Source: Verrucomicrobiota bacterium (GTDB lineage: Bacteria; Verrucomicrobiota; Verrucomicrobiia; Limisphaerales; PALSA-1396). From it: a DNA stretch of 41,242 nt. The stretch is from NCBI GenBank assembly GCA_016200005.1, contig JACQFP010000071.1, positions 1 to 41,242 on the forward strand, read 5' to 3'. The position numbers and the translations under genes are program-made. This document shows positions 32,001-41,242 of this stretch, piece after piece. Positions within the stretch are counted from its first letter, which is position 1, and each line of letters begins with the position of its first letter. The notes beneath the pieces were generated by a model. That model saw only the letters and a program-made list of their open reading frames with translations, did no database searches and was not told the origin of the DNA.

Positions 32001-32097
32001 CGAAAGCGCCGAACCAAAGCAGCGCGGCTGCGAGAATCCACTTCTGATTCGGCAGGTTCGATTTTTCCGGCAGTTCGTCGCTCATGTTAAGCCGCAT
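29053..32097 (-). CDS. Propeller-type sensor histidine kinase (HisKA_3 class)
   Basis: About 1014 residues from the ATG at 32097; ATG 32085 is possible, and the TTG at 32172 is unlikely. A signal sequence (ILAAALLWFGAFAAPGPAAA) sends residues about 40-640 outside, where many two-component-regulator propeller repeats follow the pattern LWVGTxxGGLxRxxxG (for example GSLWVGTDGGGLNRVK). A Y_Y_Y domain follows (KLPPGRYLFQVIACNEDGLW), then a membrane helix (WFLGATAAFLLGAVITMVHY), a coiled coil, the HisKA_3 dimer with phospho-His821 (ARDIHDQVGAS) and an ATPase domain (EDNGRGIAG, GGTVVRL). Such sensors in Bacteroidetes often detect polysaccharide fragments. Unlike hybrid forms, this one lacks a fused receiver and works with the regulator next door. 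Confidence 0.92.
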   Translation of the reverse strand: MRLNMSDELPEKSNLPNQKWILAAALLWFGAFAAPGPAAAAPPYTIDIWDSGKGLPQNSVIAMTQTRDGYLWLGTVDGLVRFDGVRFTGLDQSDASMLNNGAIVSLFEDSHGNLWVGTDTSGIALIKDGHVNFPNLGPGNEAGHLTGVCEDSTGAIWLFTAAGQLYRYRNGAIENEKTFAQRFSRCRQVIQEHSGLVWVGVDWGMFGLDPATTAMQPQFLPFNKLDYLMASRQGGYWRLADGHIQKCHTNHVDRDWSGYPWNNVTVSSACEDRQGNLVVGTVGAGVFWFDTEGKATALSTNEGLSNSYILSLCVDREGSLWVGTDGGGLNRVKRKIFDTVEETRSSVVQSVWEDDGGLWIASNTGVSRRRDGAVQQFAMTANQIVALNIPVRAVFVDRARQVWTGISSLFSGLFRLQEGVFQQVAGPPEVQQGVLAIHQDHRGDLWLGTPGGLVRWNGREWNVFNITNGLSANVVRAIADDSEGNLWIGTVGGGVNRLRDGQFTAYRQSTNGPPSDSISSLCVDRDGVLWVGTTREGLARFHDNKWTRYSKREGLASNSLAYLLDDAEGNLWIGSYTGLMRVPRTQLNQFAEGLTNTINSRLYDVADGLPTTECTFGSQPAACRGRDGRLWFPTIKGLVSIDPRRLQPNTNPPPVVIESVLVDGEEKNTNHLVSGWLQELTVPARNESLDIYYTSLNLAAADAARLKFRLRLEGHETTWTDAGKDRVARYPKLPPGRYLFQVIACNEDGLWNQEGSSLAVIVLPPFWRTWWFLGATAAFLLGAVITMVHYLSTQKLHRQLEHLRQQEALEKERARIARDIHDQVGASLTQVSLLGELVESDKDSPEEVEAHARQISQTARDTTRALDEIVWTVNPSNDSLDGLITYACKYAQEYLAVAGLSYRLDVPTQLPAALISPEVRHNVFLAFKEAITNVVRHAHASSVLLGLRLEADRFTLEIEDNGRGIAGMNEKAAQLRNGLRNMRKRMEDIGGKFAISPAPAGGTVVRLTAPIKDH

Positions 32098-32272
32098 AAT
32101 ATCGGGTGGAGCACAGCTTGCCTTGAGCGGTCCGGCGAAGCAAGCGCCTCCGCCGCTTCCCGCCGTCACCAACCGGGCCTTCTGCCGTCGCTGACATCTT
32201 CGCCCAGTCAGGATGCTCGGGTGAAAATTTCTTGAATTGACAATCCCTCGTCATCGTCAGGAAGATGTTGCT

Positions 32273-33655
32273 ATGAACGAATCTACGAATAATCTCACTA
32301 CGCGCCGCGAATTCATCAAGAACACTGGCAAGCTTGCCGCCGCTTCAGCCTTGGCAGGTATGGCCATTCCGCATGTCCATGCTGCGGAAAACAACACCAT
32401 CCAGATCGCCCTCATCGGCTGTGGCGGTCGCGGCAGCGGCGCCGCCCGGAATGCGCTCTCCGTAAAGAACGGCCCCATTAAACTGGTCGCCATGGCCGAC
32501 GTTTTCGAACACCGCCTCAAGGCCAGTTACGAAGGAATTTCCAAGGAGTACTCGGATCACATGGATGTGCCGGCAGACCGCAAATTTATCGGCTTCGATG
32601 CTTACAAGAAGGCGATGGATTGTTTGAAGGCGGGCGATGTGGCGATCTTTACGACCCCGCTGGCCTTCCGCTGGGTGCATTTTACCTATGCCATTGAGAA
32701 GAACCTCAACGTCTTCATGGAAAAGCCGCTGACGGCGGATGGTCCGACTTCCCGCCGCATGATCAAGCTCGCAGAAGAAGCGACAGCGAAGAACCTCAAA
32801 GTCGGAGTGGGCCTGATGTCACGTCACACCGTTGGTTTGCAGGAAGTGCATAAGCGCATTCAGGACGGCGAGATCGGCGACATCATTCTCATGCGCGGCT
32901 ATCGGATGCACGGCCCCGTCGGATTTTTCAATTCGCTGCCGAAGCCGCCGGGCATCAGCGAACTGCTCTACCAGATCCAGCGCTTCCACAGTTTCCTGTG
33001 GGCGAGCGGCGGAAACTACAGTGACTTTTACATCCACCACATTGACCATTGCTGTTGGATGAAGAACGGCTGGCCGGTCAAGGTGCAGTCGCTTGGCGGC
33101 CGCCATTATCGGCAAAGTCCCGAGGGAATCACTTACGTGGATCAGAATTTCGACACCTATTCAGCGGAATACACATTCGCCGATGGCAGCAAGTTCATCA
33201 TGGACGGACGCTGCATGAACGGTTGCAACGATATTTACTCAAGCTACGCGCACGGCACCAAAGGCATCGCGGTATTGGCCGATCACGCCGACATGGGCCA
33301 GCCTTCCCGGACTTACAAGGGCCAGGACATGGATCGCTCCAAACTCGTCTGGACCTCCAAAGACCGGTCGGATCCCTATCAGAATGAATGGAACGTCTTG
33401 ATTGACGCCATCCGCAACAACAAACCCCACAACGAAGTGACGCGCGGCGTCGAAGCCAGCGTTACGACTTCGATGGGCCGCATGGCTGCCCATACCGGAC
33501 AGGAGATCACCTTCGACAAAATGTTGAATCACGAGCACGAATACGCGCCCGATGTGGACAAGTTCACGATGGATTCGCCCGCGCCATTGCCAGCAGGCTC
33601 CGACGGCAAGTATCCGGTCCCGATGCCGGGAATCACCAAGAAGCGCGAGTATTGA
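32273..33655 (+). CDS. Tat-exported Gfo/Idh/MocA family oxidoreductase
   Basis: About 460 residues starting at ATG 32273, which has AGGAAG upstream; the longer frame begins at 32237. The leader has the twin-arginine motif TTRREFIKNTG followed by AAASALAGMAIPHVHA, so it should be exported folded with its cofactor. The NAD(P)-binding turn is IALIGCGGRGSGAA, and FMEKPLTADGPTSRRM is the conserved EKP substrate-site motif. Members oxidise or reduce sugars and polyols, and exported forms are numerous in Verrucomicrobia and Planctomycetes. It diverges from the sensor kinase gene with 175 bases between starts, so the two-component system may regulate it. Confidence 0.92.
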   Translation: MNESTNNLTTRREFIKNTGKLAAASALAGMAIPHVHAAENNTIQIALIGCGGRGSGAARNALSVKNGPIKLVAMADVFEHRLKASYEGISKEYSDHMDVPADRKFIGFDAYKKAMDCLKAGDVAIFTTPLAFRWVHFTYAIEKNLNVFMEKPLTADGPTSRRMIKLAEEATAKNLKVGVGLMSRHTVGLQEVHKRIQDGEIGDIILMRGYRMHGPVGFFNSLPKPPGISELLYQIQRFHSFLWASGGNYSDFYIHHIDHCCWMKNGWPVKVQSLGGRHYRQSPEGITYVDQNFDTYSAEYTFADGSKFIMDGRCMNGCNDIYSSYAHGTKGIAVLADHADMGQPSRTYKGQDMDRSKLVWTSKDRSDPYQNEWNVLIDAIRNNKPHNEVTRGVEASVTTSMGRMAAHTGQEITFDKMLNHEHEYAPDVDKFTMDSPAPLPAGSDGKYPVPMPGITKKREY

Positions 33656-33689
33656 GGCAGCACGACCGGGAGCGCCAATCGAAATCCAA

Positions 33690-36221
33690 TCAATTCCCGA
33701 TCACGCTCCGGCGGTTTGACTGCGCGGTTTGCTCCGTGGCTTCACGCGCCCGCTTTTGAAACAATTCAATCGCCTGGTCATAAGCCGCGCGGGCCGCGCT
33801 CCGTTCGCCTTGGGCGATGTGCCGGCTGCGATTCTCCCAGAGCAGCTCGACCGATTCCGCGCACCACCAGGCGCTTTCGCGCGAGGCGCGAATCGGTTTG
33901 TTGTCGATCAGGACATCGACCGGATTGGTATGAAGCTGGGGAAACTGCCGCAGCGCCACCCAACTGCTCCGCTCGACTTCGACTTCAAATGAAAGTTCGT
34001 GGACTGCGCCATCTGCCGGCACCACCGCACTGGCGACCGTCCGGCCATTCCTGACGACCTCCACGAGCCGTTCACCGCCACGGATTCTTTCGTCCGACCG
34101 CGGCGCATGGAGCACACGCGTGTCGCCCAGGAAACGCCGGCCTTCCGCGGATTCCAGAGTGCCATGCGCGACCGCCTTCGGAGTCTCGGGCGCGAACGCA
34201 ACTTTCGCCCGCACGCTGACTTTGGCGGGTTTCGCCAGCTCAACGTTCTTGAAGCCAGGCGACGCGCCATTGACCGTAAACTCCAACGCGTGCGCATATC
34301 CGTCCGAAACATAGGATCGTCCCTTGCCCAACGCGCTGCACCATTGGTGAAAATCCACCTTGCGGATCGGCCCGTCCGCAAGTTTGACATAGACACGCCC
34401 TTGTCCCACGCGGCGGCTGCTCATGCAGGGGAAGTCCGTCTCGCCGCTGACTTTCAACGGAAACCCGCAGTTCATCAGGTGATACCACGTGTTCCACTCA
34501 CCGACGCGGCCCGTGTTCATCGCGCTGATGAAATCACAAACGCCGGCCGCCGTGCTGACGAAAATTTCCATCGCCCCCGAACCGCCCATTGCGGGCAGCA
34601 CCAGGTTGGGCAGCTGGTTGGCCTCGCGCTCCGCCCATTGGTTCAATTCCGTTGCGCTCACCCTCCCGTCTTCGTCGCTGTCGATTTTATCGAACGCGCC
34701 GGGCAACAGGCCCCTCTCCGCCTCCTTGCGATCCAGAAGACCATCGGCATTCTTGTCGTGTCGGGCCATATACCTTTTGGCGTACGCCGGCGGATCGACG
34801 AACAAGTCCGAATGCGGGTAGCCCGTCACGCCGCCTTGTTCCTTCGTCCAACGCAACACAGGAACTGTCCAGGTTGGCCAGCCCTTGGTCTTTGTTCCGT
34901 CCGATCCGGGATACGTTTGGTTCTTGAGGTCCAGGAGGCACACGTGCCCAAGCGCCGCTGAACCAAACCCGCTGATCTCCAAATCATACTTCAGCACTGT
35001 CAAGGGTTCGCTGATCGTCGCAGCAACCGGTGAAAAGAAACGCCGCTGGTAATCGAAGCACGGTCCCCAGGTCAGTACGCAGCCCACGTTCAACGCTTCG
35101 CCTTTCACCTGCCGGAACATGTCCTCGGGCGTCACGCCCTCGGTGGGAATCTGGTAATGCGAACAACCGGCCCCATGAATGTGATGATCGCCAGAAACCA
35201 AGCCGTGCTGCATCGGATCGATCCATCGTTCAAGCTGGACTTCGATTCGGGCGGGTGGTTGTGACGGCACCACGATGTCTTTTTCCTTCTCAAGGTATTC
35301 CGGTCCGCGCGTGTAGCTGAGCGTAAATTTTCCCGGTGGCAGCAACACCGTTTCGCCATCACCGCGATAAATCTGCGGCTCAAAAAACAAATCCGGCGCC
35401 AGCCGCTTCGCCTGAGGCGGATAGACGCGCCCTCGCGCATCGCGAAATGTCAGCCGCGCGATGGTCGGCTTGCTATCAACATCGCGAATGACTAGTTTGG
35501 CCGGGATCGCCGGCGTCACCTCGAACAACACCGGCGTCTCCCCGCGAAATCCAAGGTCTTGCGTCCCCTGGCCGACGTTGAACCCGATGGTGGCCTCGCG
35601 CTGGCCGGCTTCGCTGGAGTAAATCAAGGCGATGGCATATTCCAATCGCAACCCACTCAAGCGTTCTGTCATTGGCGGTGAGGCAAACATTTCGACTTCA
35701 AGAAACCGGCCGGGGTCGTTGCGCGTGTTTTCGTTCCGTTTCAACTCCGTTTGTTGCTGGCGCTGGAGGATGCCTTCCGCCGCTCCCGCATAGACCGCGC
35801 CCGCCTGCGGACTTTCGATGTCCAAGCGTTGCGACACCTTCGCGTCATTCAAAACCTTGACCAGCACCGGTGTGAATCCGCTCTGATGCAGCGCTGCCGC
35901 CGCCGGTCCGCGCGCCACCTTCACGCGCAGCTCAGGATTGATACTCACGACGAACAGCACCTGCGGATCGAGCAACTCCTGCAGGGCGTTGGCATCCCGT
36001 TTGCGCGCCGCTGCGGTGATACCGTCCCGCGTTGCCTCCGGCAACGGGTATTCCAGAAATTCCAGCGCCTGTAGCAGTCGTTCCGCATTGGCGGCAACCG
36101 GCTGGTCATCCACCTCGGCCACTTTTGGAACTTCAGCCGCGAGGAACAGAATCGGCCAAACCAAGCAGAGCACCCATGCGACTCGACGAATCCAGAAGCC
36201 GTCGTGTTTGATCGGGGTCAT
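33690..36221 (-). CDS. CehA/McbA-like metallohydrolase with EF-hand pair
   Basis: About 843 residues from ATG 36221, chosen for the signal-like WVLCLVWPILFLAAEV; ATG 36269 and TTG 36314 are alternatives, and the last overlaps the stop of the upstream broken gene. The central catalytic domain is of PHP type: GDHHIHGAGCSHYQIP carries the metal-binding HxH, as in CehA and McbA carbaryl hydrolases and in exported planctomycete relatives. Before it are beta domains (VLFEVTPAIPAKLVIRDVDS). After it is an EF-hand pair, DKNADGLLDRKE and DSDEDGRVSATE. The C-terminus has helices (ARAAYDQAIELFQKRA). Substrate is unknown; the group cleaves phosphoester or carbamate-type bonds. Confidence 0.8.
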   Translation of the reverse strand: MTPIKHDGFWIRRVAWVLCLVWPILFLAAEVPKVAEVDDQPVAANAERLLQALEFLEYPLPEATRDGITAAARKRDANALQELLDPQVLFVVSINPELRVKVARGPAAAALHQSGFTPVLVKVLNDAKVSQRLDIESPQAGAVYAGAAEGILQRQQQTELKRNENTRNDPGRFLEVEMFASPPMTERLSGLRLEYAIALIYSSEAGQREATIGFNVGQGTQDLGFRGETPVLFEVTPAIPAKLVIRDVDSKPTIARLTFRDARGRVYPPQAKRLAPDLFFEPQIYRGDGETVLLPPGKFTLSYTRGPEYLEKEKDIVVPSQPPARIEVQLERWIDPMQHGLVSGDHHIHGAGCSHYQIPTEGVTPEDMFRQVKGEALNVGCVLTWGPCFDYQRRFFSPVAATISEPLTVLKYDLEISGFGSAALGHVCLLDLKNQTYPGSDGTKTKGWPTWTVPVLRWTKEQGGVTGYPHSDLFVDPPAYAKRYMARHDKNADGLLDRKEAERGLLPGAFDKIDSDEDGRVSATELNQWAEREANQLPNLVLPAMGGSGAMEIFVSTAAGVCDFISAMNTGRVGEWNTWYHLMNCGFPLKVSGETDFPCMSSRRVGQGRVYVKLADGPIRKVDFHQWCSALGKGRSYVSDGYAHALEFTVNGASPGFKNVELAKPAKVSVRAKVAFAPETPKAVAHGTLESAEGRRFLGDTRVLHAPRSDERIRGGERLVEVVRNGRTVASAVVPADGAVHELSFEVEVERSSWVALRQFPQLHTNPVDVLIDNKPIRASRESAWWCAESVELLWENRSRHIAQGERSAARAAYDQAIELFQKRAREATEQTAQSNRRSVIGN

Positions 36222-36310
36222 AGCACTTGCGAGCAGGCTATTGACTTTGGACAAACTGCGCAAGGTCATGGAGACCCACCCTTCGAAGCCATTGCCATTG
36301 GAGCTTTTGA

Positions 36311-39300
36311 TCAAGGGCGTTTGGGCGCGTCCGATCTTTTGGACAACAAATATGCCATGAGGTGGTTGAAATCATCCGCCGACAGAATCTCGCCGAAGTT
36401 CTCTGGCATCAATGAGGTTTCCGATTCGCGCCGTTCTCGAATGTCTTTCCTTGGAATCGGGATTTCCTCGCCGGTGGATTCTGCCAGCACCAGCAACTCG
36501 CCTTCTTCGCGTCGCGGCAGGCCGCTGATCACATCGCCATTCATCAACGTGAGAATGTGCGTGTGAAAAGCACGATCAACATTTCGATTCGGGTCCAGCA
36601 CGTCTTCCACCAGCCGTTCAAGACCGCGATTGCCGATGCCATCAAGCTGCGGTCCGACCAATCCGCCAGTACCGTCGAGGCTATGACAAACGGCACAGTT
36701 CTGGGTGAAGATGCGTGCGCCTTCAACCGGCGAAGCTTTGGCCGGCGTAAAACTGGTACGCCGTTTTGCGATCAGTTTGTCAATCTCCTCGCTGGCCGGC
36801 CTGAGGTTTTGGGTCAGTTTTTCGATGCGTTGCACGGCGTCGGCCAGCTTCGCGGCGAGCAGTTTGTCTTTGACCGAGGCGGCCAACAAGAGTCTGGGGC
36901 TGGCCTGGCCGCGCTCCACAAGAGCCAACAAATTCTCAGCGCCGCCGGTGCTGGTGACGAGAGATTGGGCCAGCTTGATCTGCAAGCGGTACGGCGCCGC
37001 GCGCATCGCTTCCACCAAAACCGATTGCGAATCTTGCACGTTTCGTCTGACGAGAGCTTGGCAGATTTTTCGCGCAAATCACCAGGCACGGCCGGATCGC
37101 CGATCATAGTGGCCAGGGCTGCGGCGTTTTCGTTGGGATTAAACGCGACGAGTGTTTGCGCCACGGCAGCTCGGGTTTCCAGGTCGGTCGTTTGTGAGGT
37201 TAGGAGTCCGGCGAATTGGGGTTCAAGTTTGGTCAGCGTCAAAGTGCGGGCCAGTTCGGCAGCCGCTTGCTGACGCTGCGCAACCTGGCTGGGATTCAAA
37301 GCGGGCAACGGAACAACTTGAGGATCGAAACGTCCGACGGCCAGCCAGGCAAAGGCGTTCCCATTGTCGGCATCGACGATTTCGAGATAACCTGATTGGT
37401 CGGCGTGCGGGCCGAGGTCCCAGGAATATGGTTGGGCCGTGTCGTTCCGGGGCGGGAAACTTTCGGCGAGAATTTCGCGGGTGACGGCGGCGCGTAATCG
37501 AACGCGATTTTTTTTCTGCGCCGGTTTATCCGGATAACCGTCATGGCCGGCCATGAAGAAACTGAGTTTGGGTGGAATGACGAACGGTTTCGAACAGAGG
37601 ATGCCGGTCAGTTGCTCGCCGCCCGGCGGCAAACTGCAGAGGAATTGCGAGGTCTTGTCGCCATCAGCGGAGGCGCGCTTCTGAACGAACCAGGGATTGG
37701 TGATTTTGGTCATGCCTTGGACCGGCACGTTGCTCCACTGAATTGCATTTTCACCGACGGATTCAAGCAAGCGCCCTGCGAGTTGATCTCCCCACTCCTG
37801 CGCTCCTGCACTCAATGTGGCGCCGCGCTACGCGGTGCCTTCCTGCACGGACTTGAACAAAGCGAGCTGCAAATCTACATCATCGGCAAATTTCCGACGG
37901 GTAAACGTCGCGAGTTCGTCCGTTTGCCCAATGGGAATGTAGCGGGCCGCGTGGCGGAGGTAGCGACCGAGCATTTCCTGGTCTTCAGTGTATCGCTGAA
38001 TGTGTCTCAACAAGAATGCACCGGCTTCTGGTGAACGAACTACAACGGTTACGTTGGCAACGGCGCGGGCATCGGATTCGCTCAGGTTCCCTTTTTGCAG
38101 GCGTGTCAGGTTGCCTTCGGGAATGAGTTGGTTGCGCAAGGCCATCCGTGTCACGTGGAGCAAATGAGTGTCGGTGGTCGGCGGGGGAAACCTGATGACG
38201 CAAGGTGAGCAGAGGTTTGATGTTTTCAAAGGTCGGATGTTGACCGAGCGCATCGGCGGCGGCTCGTTGCAAACCAGCGTCAACGTCGTTCAGAGCTTTC
38301 AAAGCCAATTCGCGGAGGCCCGAAGTCCAGTCGGCCGTTTGAGAAAGTACGCGCATGGCATGGATGCGTGCGCTGCGATCTTTCTCTTTGGCGGCTTCCG
38401 GCAGGGTTTTGGGATCGAGTTGGTTCAATCGATGAAGCACCCAAAGGCAGTGGATTTTTTGGAAGGCCGAAGATTGTTTGTCGCGGAATAATTTCTTGAC
38501 GGGCGTGACAGCGGCTTGCCCGATGCGATCGGTCAATTGATTCATGGCCAGCATTCGGCGAGTGAGATTCGGGGAGCCGATTTCGGAGATGAGGCCGTTG
38601 AGGTCGTCCGGCAGGCTTGGATTTTGAGTTTTGGGTTTGGCGTTGTCCCCTTTGTAAACGAGGCGCCAGATGCGGCCGCTCGTGCGATCGCGGCCCGGAT
38701 GATCGAGCGGCACTTCATAGTGGCCGATGATGCGATTGTAGAAATCCGCAATGTAGAGCGCGCCGTCCGGACCAAGCTGGAGATTTACGGGACGAAACCA
38801 GGGGTCATCGGTGCTGATGAAATCGAGCTTGTGATTGGCCTTCGGGGTGGAGCCGGAGAAGCTCACCGCGTCGCGATTGACGCGGCTTGTCATCACGTTG
38901 CCGGTAAAAACATTGTTGCGATATTCCTCCGGCCATTCATCGCCTTCATAAAAAACAATTCCAGAAATGGCCGTGGAACCGTGTTGGTGAAAAATCATCG
39001 ACGGTGCAAAACCCAAGCCGTCATCTGGTTTGCCGAAGCTCGGATAGTACCCGCCGCGCAGGAGTTGATAGACCGGCTCACTGTGGCAGTCGGCGGCATA
39101 AAGATTGCCGAGCGAATCAAGTACCAGGCCGAACGGATTGACCTGTCCCCAGGTGTTCTGCTCGATGCGTGAGCCGTCGGGCCGAAAGCGGTATGTGTTG
39201 CCGGAGTTCATGGAAATTTCGCGGCCGTCGCGACCCCTGACCGTGGTGTTGTTGTTGAAGCCGTGGGTGGCATAGAGCCAACCATCATATCCGCGAACAA

Positions 39301-39874
39301 ACGAACTGTTCCTGCCGTGCGTGTCGCGATCCCAGCCGAGCGGGCCGTAGAGAACTTCGCGCTTGTCGGCTTTGCCGTCGCCATCGGTGTCCTGAAAACA
39401 CCAGAGGTTCGGGATGCTCCACGCAATAACGCCATCTTGGTAGGGGAAGTGACCAATGGGAATATTCAGGCCATCGATGAAAGTGGTGACTTTGTCAGCG
39501 CGCCCGCGCCCGTCGCCATCGGTATCTTCGAGGATGCGGATTTCATCACGGCCGTATTTGCCCGGTGGAACGGGATGAGGATATTCACGGGTGACTGTCA
39601 CCCACAGCCGCCCCTTAGCGTCAAAGGCCATGTTCATGGGTTTGAGGATTTGCGGTTCGGCGGCGAACAGTTGGATATCAAAGCCCGATGGCACGCGAAA
39701 GCTGGCCCGTTCTTGTTCCGGCGTTTGCGCGGGAGTGGAACGAATATTTTCAGCGAATGGATCAGCGCCGCGGACATTGGCTGCGGAATTTAATACTGCC
39801 AGCACGAGGGGCAAAAGCAGGCGAGTTGAAACAGAGATTCTGCGAGAGTGCCACGTCGTTCGTGCCACATTCAT
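36311..39874 (-). pseudogene. PVC-type membrane-bound dehydrogenase with HEAT repeats and cytochrome c domain, disrupted
   Basis: One ancestral gene of about 1190 codons now split. The first part (39874 to about 38190) has a signal peptide, a propeller of the Pirellula/Verrucomicrobium dehydrogenase type (PEQERASFRVPSGFDIQLF, WVTVTREYPHPVPPGKYG, LEDTDGDGRGRADKV) and HEAT-like helices. Near 38180-38215 the homologous reading moves frame, consistent with one extra base, possibly in the G run 38183-38187. In the new frame a TAG (37830-37828) interrupts QEGTA-stop-RGATLSAGAQEW. Near 37040 the frame shifts back, after which the c-type haem domain appears (QNCAVCHSLDGTGG, then GPQLDGIGNRG). The end touches the CehA-like gene. 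Three lesions in one gene, with clean frames all around, favour real decay over sequencing error. Confidence 0.75.
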
Positions 39875-40018
39875 CAGGAAGGTTTAACTAACAATCTTTT
39901 AAGGGGAAAGCCGGAACAATCCGAAATGCTAATTTGCGGCCTGCCTGTATGTCGGAGGGGCAAACTCGTCACCCGCACTGGGCCGTCAGCGTGCCAAACT
40001 GGCGTGTGGAAACAAAAA

Positions 40019-40055
40019 CCGGGCTAGTCAGTCAGGGGATGACCGAAAAGCCCGG
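40019..40055 (-). terminator. Hairpin with U tract on the minus strand
   Basis: The stem is CCGGGCT (40019-40025) with AGCCCGG (40049-40055), plus an inner GTCA/TGAC pair. On the minus strand it is followed by TTTTTGTTT, a good intrinsic terminator; on the plus strand only GGAATTTT follows. No minus-strand gene is known to end here, which suggests an unannotated minus-strand RNA or a bidirectional element. Confidence 0.5.
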
Positions 40056-40069
40056 GGAATTTTCGAATT

Positions 40070-40114
40070 GGTACAACAGTAGGTCTACGGAGAACTCCGG
40101 CCGAAGTCTGTACC
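40070..40114 (+). promoter_or_regulatory. Two-level hairpin upstream of glnB
   Basis: The outer stem is GGTACA (40070-40075) with TGTACC (40109-40114); inside it is CGGAG-AA-CTCCG (40088-40099). The unpaired segments AACAGTAGGTCTA and GCCGAAG could form a binding pocket. No known riboswitch class was matched. Confidence 0.35.
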
Positions 40115-40117
40115 TAA

Positions 40118-40741
<624 letters not shown>

Positions 40742-40749
40742 CGCAATTT

Positions 40750-40781
40750 CCCTTCCGATGTTTTTCGGAAAGGGTTTTTTT
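40750..40781 (+). terminator. Terminator between glnB and glnA
   Basis: CCCTT-CCGA (40750-40758) pairs with TCGG-AAAGGG (40765-40774, one bulged A), followed by seven T. It is a strong intrinsic terminator pattern placed 36 bases before the glnA start, so glnA may depend on read-through or on its own promoter. Confidence 0.75.
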
Positions 40782-40816
40782 GTTTACAGAAACGTAAATT
40801 ATCAACAGAAACGACA

Positions 40817-41242
40817 ATGAGTACAGCAAAAACCGCGATAGAGCTAGGGAAGCAGGGTGAGGCGAGGATGGTGGACGTGAAGTTTGTGGACACGTTTGGG
40901 ACGTGGCAACATTTCAGCGTGCCGGTCAGCGAGCTGACCGAGGAGGTCTTCGAGGACGGGTTTGGGTTTGACGGGTCGTCGATCCGGGGCTGGAAGAGCA
41001 TCGAAGCCAGCGATATGCTGGCGATGCCCGATCCGGCGACGGCGTTCATCGATCCGTTCTGCGCCGTGCCCACCCTGAGCCTGACCTGCACCATTGCCGA
41101 GACGGGGACCAAGGAAGCCTACACCCGCGATCCGCGCGGGATTGCGCAACGGGGAGAGAAGTATCTGCAATCGACCGGGCTGGCGGACGCTGCGGTATTC
41201 GGGCCGGAAGCGGAGTTCTTCATCTTCGACGACGTGCGGTTC
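40817..41242 (+). CDS. glnA: Glutamine synthetase type I, N-terminal part (cut by window edge)
   Basis: 142 codons from ATG 40817 to the window edge with no stop. The peptide reads MVDVKFVDTFGTWQHFSVPV, then FEDGFGFDGSSIRGWKSI, then IDPFCAVPTLSLTCTIAETG, and ends GPEAEFFIFDD. These are the beta-grasp domain (with the DGSS loop contributing to the active site of the neighbouring subunit) and the first glutamate-ligand strand of the catalytic domain of GlnA. It makes glutamine from glutamate, ammonia and ATP. A short N-terminal extension (MSTAKTAIELGKQGEAR) precedes the usual family start. It sits downstream of glnB. Confidence 0.95.
   Translation, partial: MSTAKTAIELGKQGEARMVDVKFVDTFGTWQHFSVPVSELTEEVFEDGFGFDGSSIRGWKSIEASDMLAMPDPATAFIDPFCAVPTLSLTCTIAETGTKEAYTRDPRGIAQRGEKYLQSTGLADAAVFGPEAEFFIFDDVRF

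Overview
The window looks like a chromosomal segment of a Verrucomicrobia (PVC superphylum) bacterium, probably from the Pedosphaera/Limisphaera-like side of the phylum. That inference rests on a short-leader prepilin with a C-terminal GYLDGSVSW-type motif, a Pirellula/Verrucomicrobium-type dehydrogenase with a c-type haem domain, a Tat-exported Gfo/Idh/MocA oxidoreductase, a CehA-like metallohydrolase with EF-hands, a propeller-type sensor kinase, and many short dispersed repeats. No rRNA or CRISPR array was seen. One tRNA (Ser, GCT anticodon) is present.

Layout. 1-140: the cut end of an ISL3-like insertion sequence. 246-3379 (+): a Tyr/Pro-rich lipoprotein, a secreted alpha/beta hydrolase and a secreted PQQ-like beta-propeller. 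3425-4655 (-): a candidate small RNA and an AT-richer membrane protein of unknown function. 4761-10736 (-): an SOS operon reading lexA, then one giant gene that joins a complete Y-family polymerase (DinB) to a complete C-family error-prone polymerase (DnaE2-like), then a HAD hydrolase. 10771-13644 (-): DUF72, DUF2971 and a hypothetical protein. 13967-14813 (+): tRNA-Ser followed after 10 bases by a prepilin gene. 14816-17560 (-): UvrD/PcrA helicase and a small membrane-anchored protein. 17932-26255 (-): a tightly packed eight-gene cluster (H-protein-like lipoyl carrier, CobW GTPase, HdrA-N-like protein, 2x[4Fe-4S] ferredoxin, secreted TPR/EF-hand protein, radical SAM enzyme, DUF116-polyprenyl synthetase fusion, prenyltransferase-like toroid), with a cysteine desulfurase diverging from it on the + strand (26299-27435). 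27664-28008 (+): a small secreted Cys protein. 28141-32097 (-): a second copy of the candidate small RNA, then a LuxR-type response regulator and its propeller sensor kinase. 32273-33655 (+): Gfo/Idh/MocA oxidoreductase. 33690-39874 (-): CehA-like protein behind a PVC dehydrogenase/cytochrome gene broken by two frameshifts and one nonsense codon. 39875 to end (+): a structured non-coding region, glnB (PII) and the start of glnA.

Most notable. (1) A single polypeptide carries the catalytic residues of both a Y-family and a C-family translesion-type polymerase and lies directly behind lexA with a perfect 9-4-9 palindromic operator. The junction between the two halves is itself a copy of a short dispersed repeat, and four further repeats are inserted in frame elsewhere in the same gene. 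(2) The eight-gene Fe-S/lipoyl/radical SAM/isoprenoid cluster suggests an uncharacterised biosynthetic or redox system. (3) Two intergenic regions share conserved blocks and end in similar minus-strand terminators, which suggests a small-RNA family.
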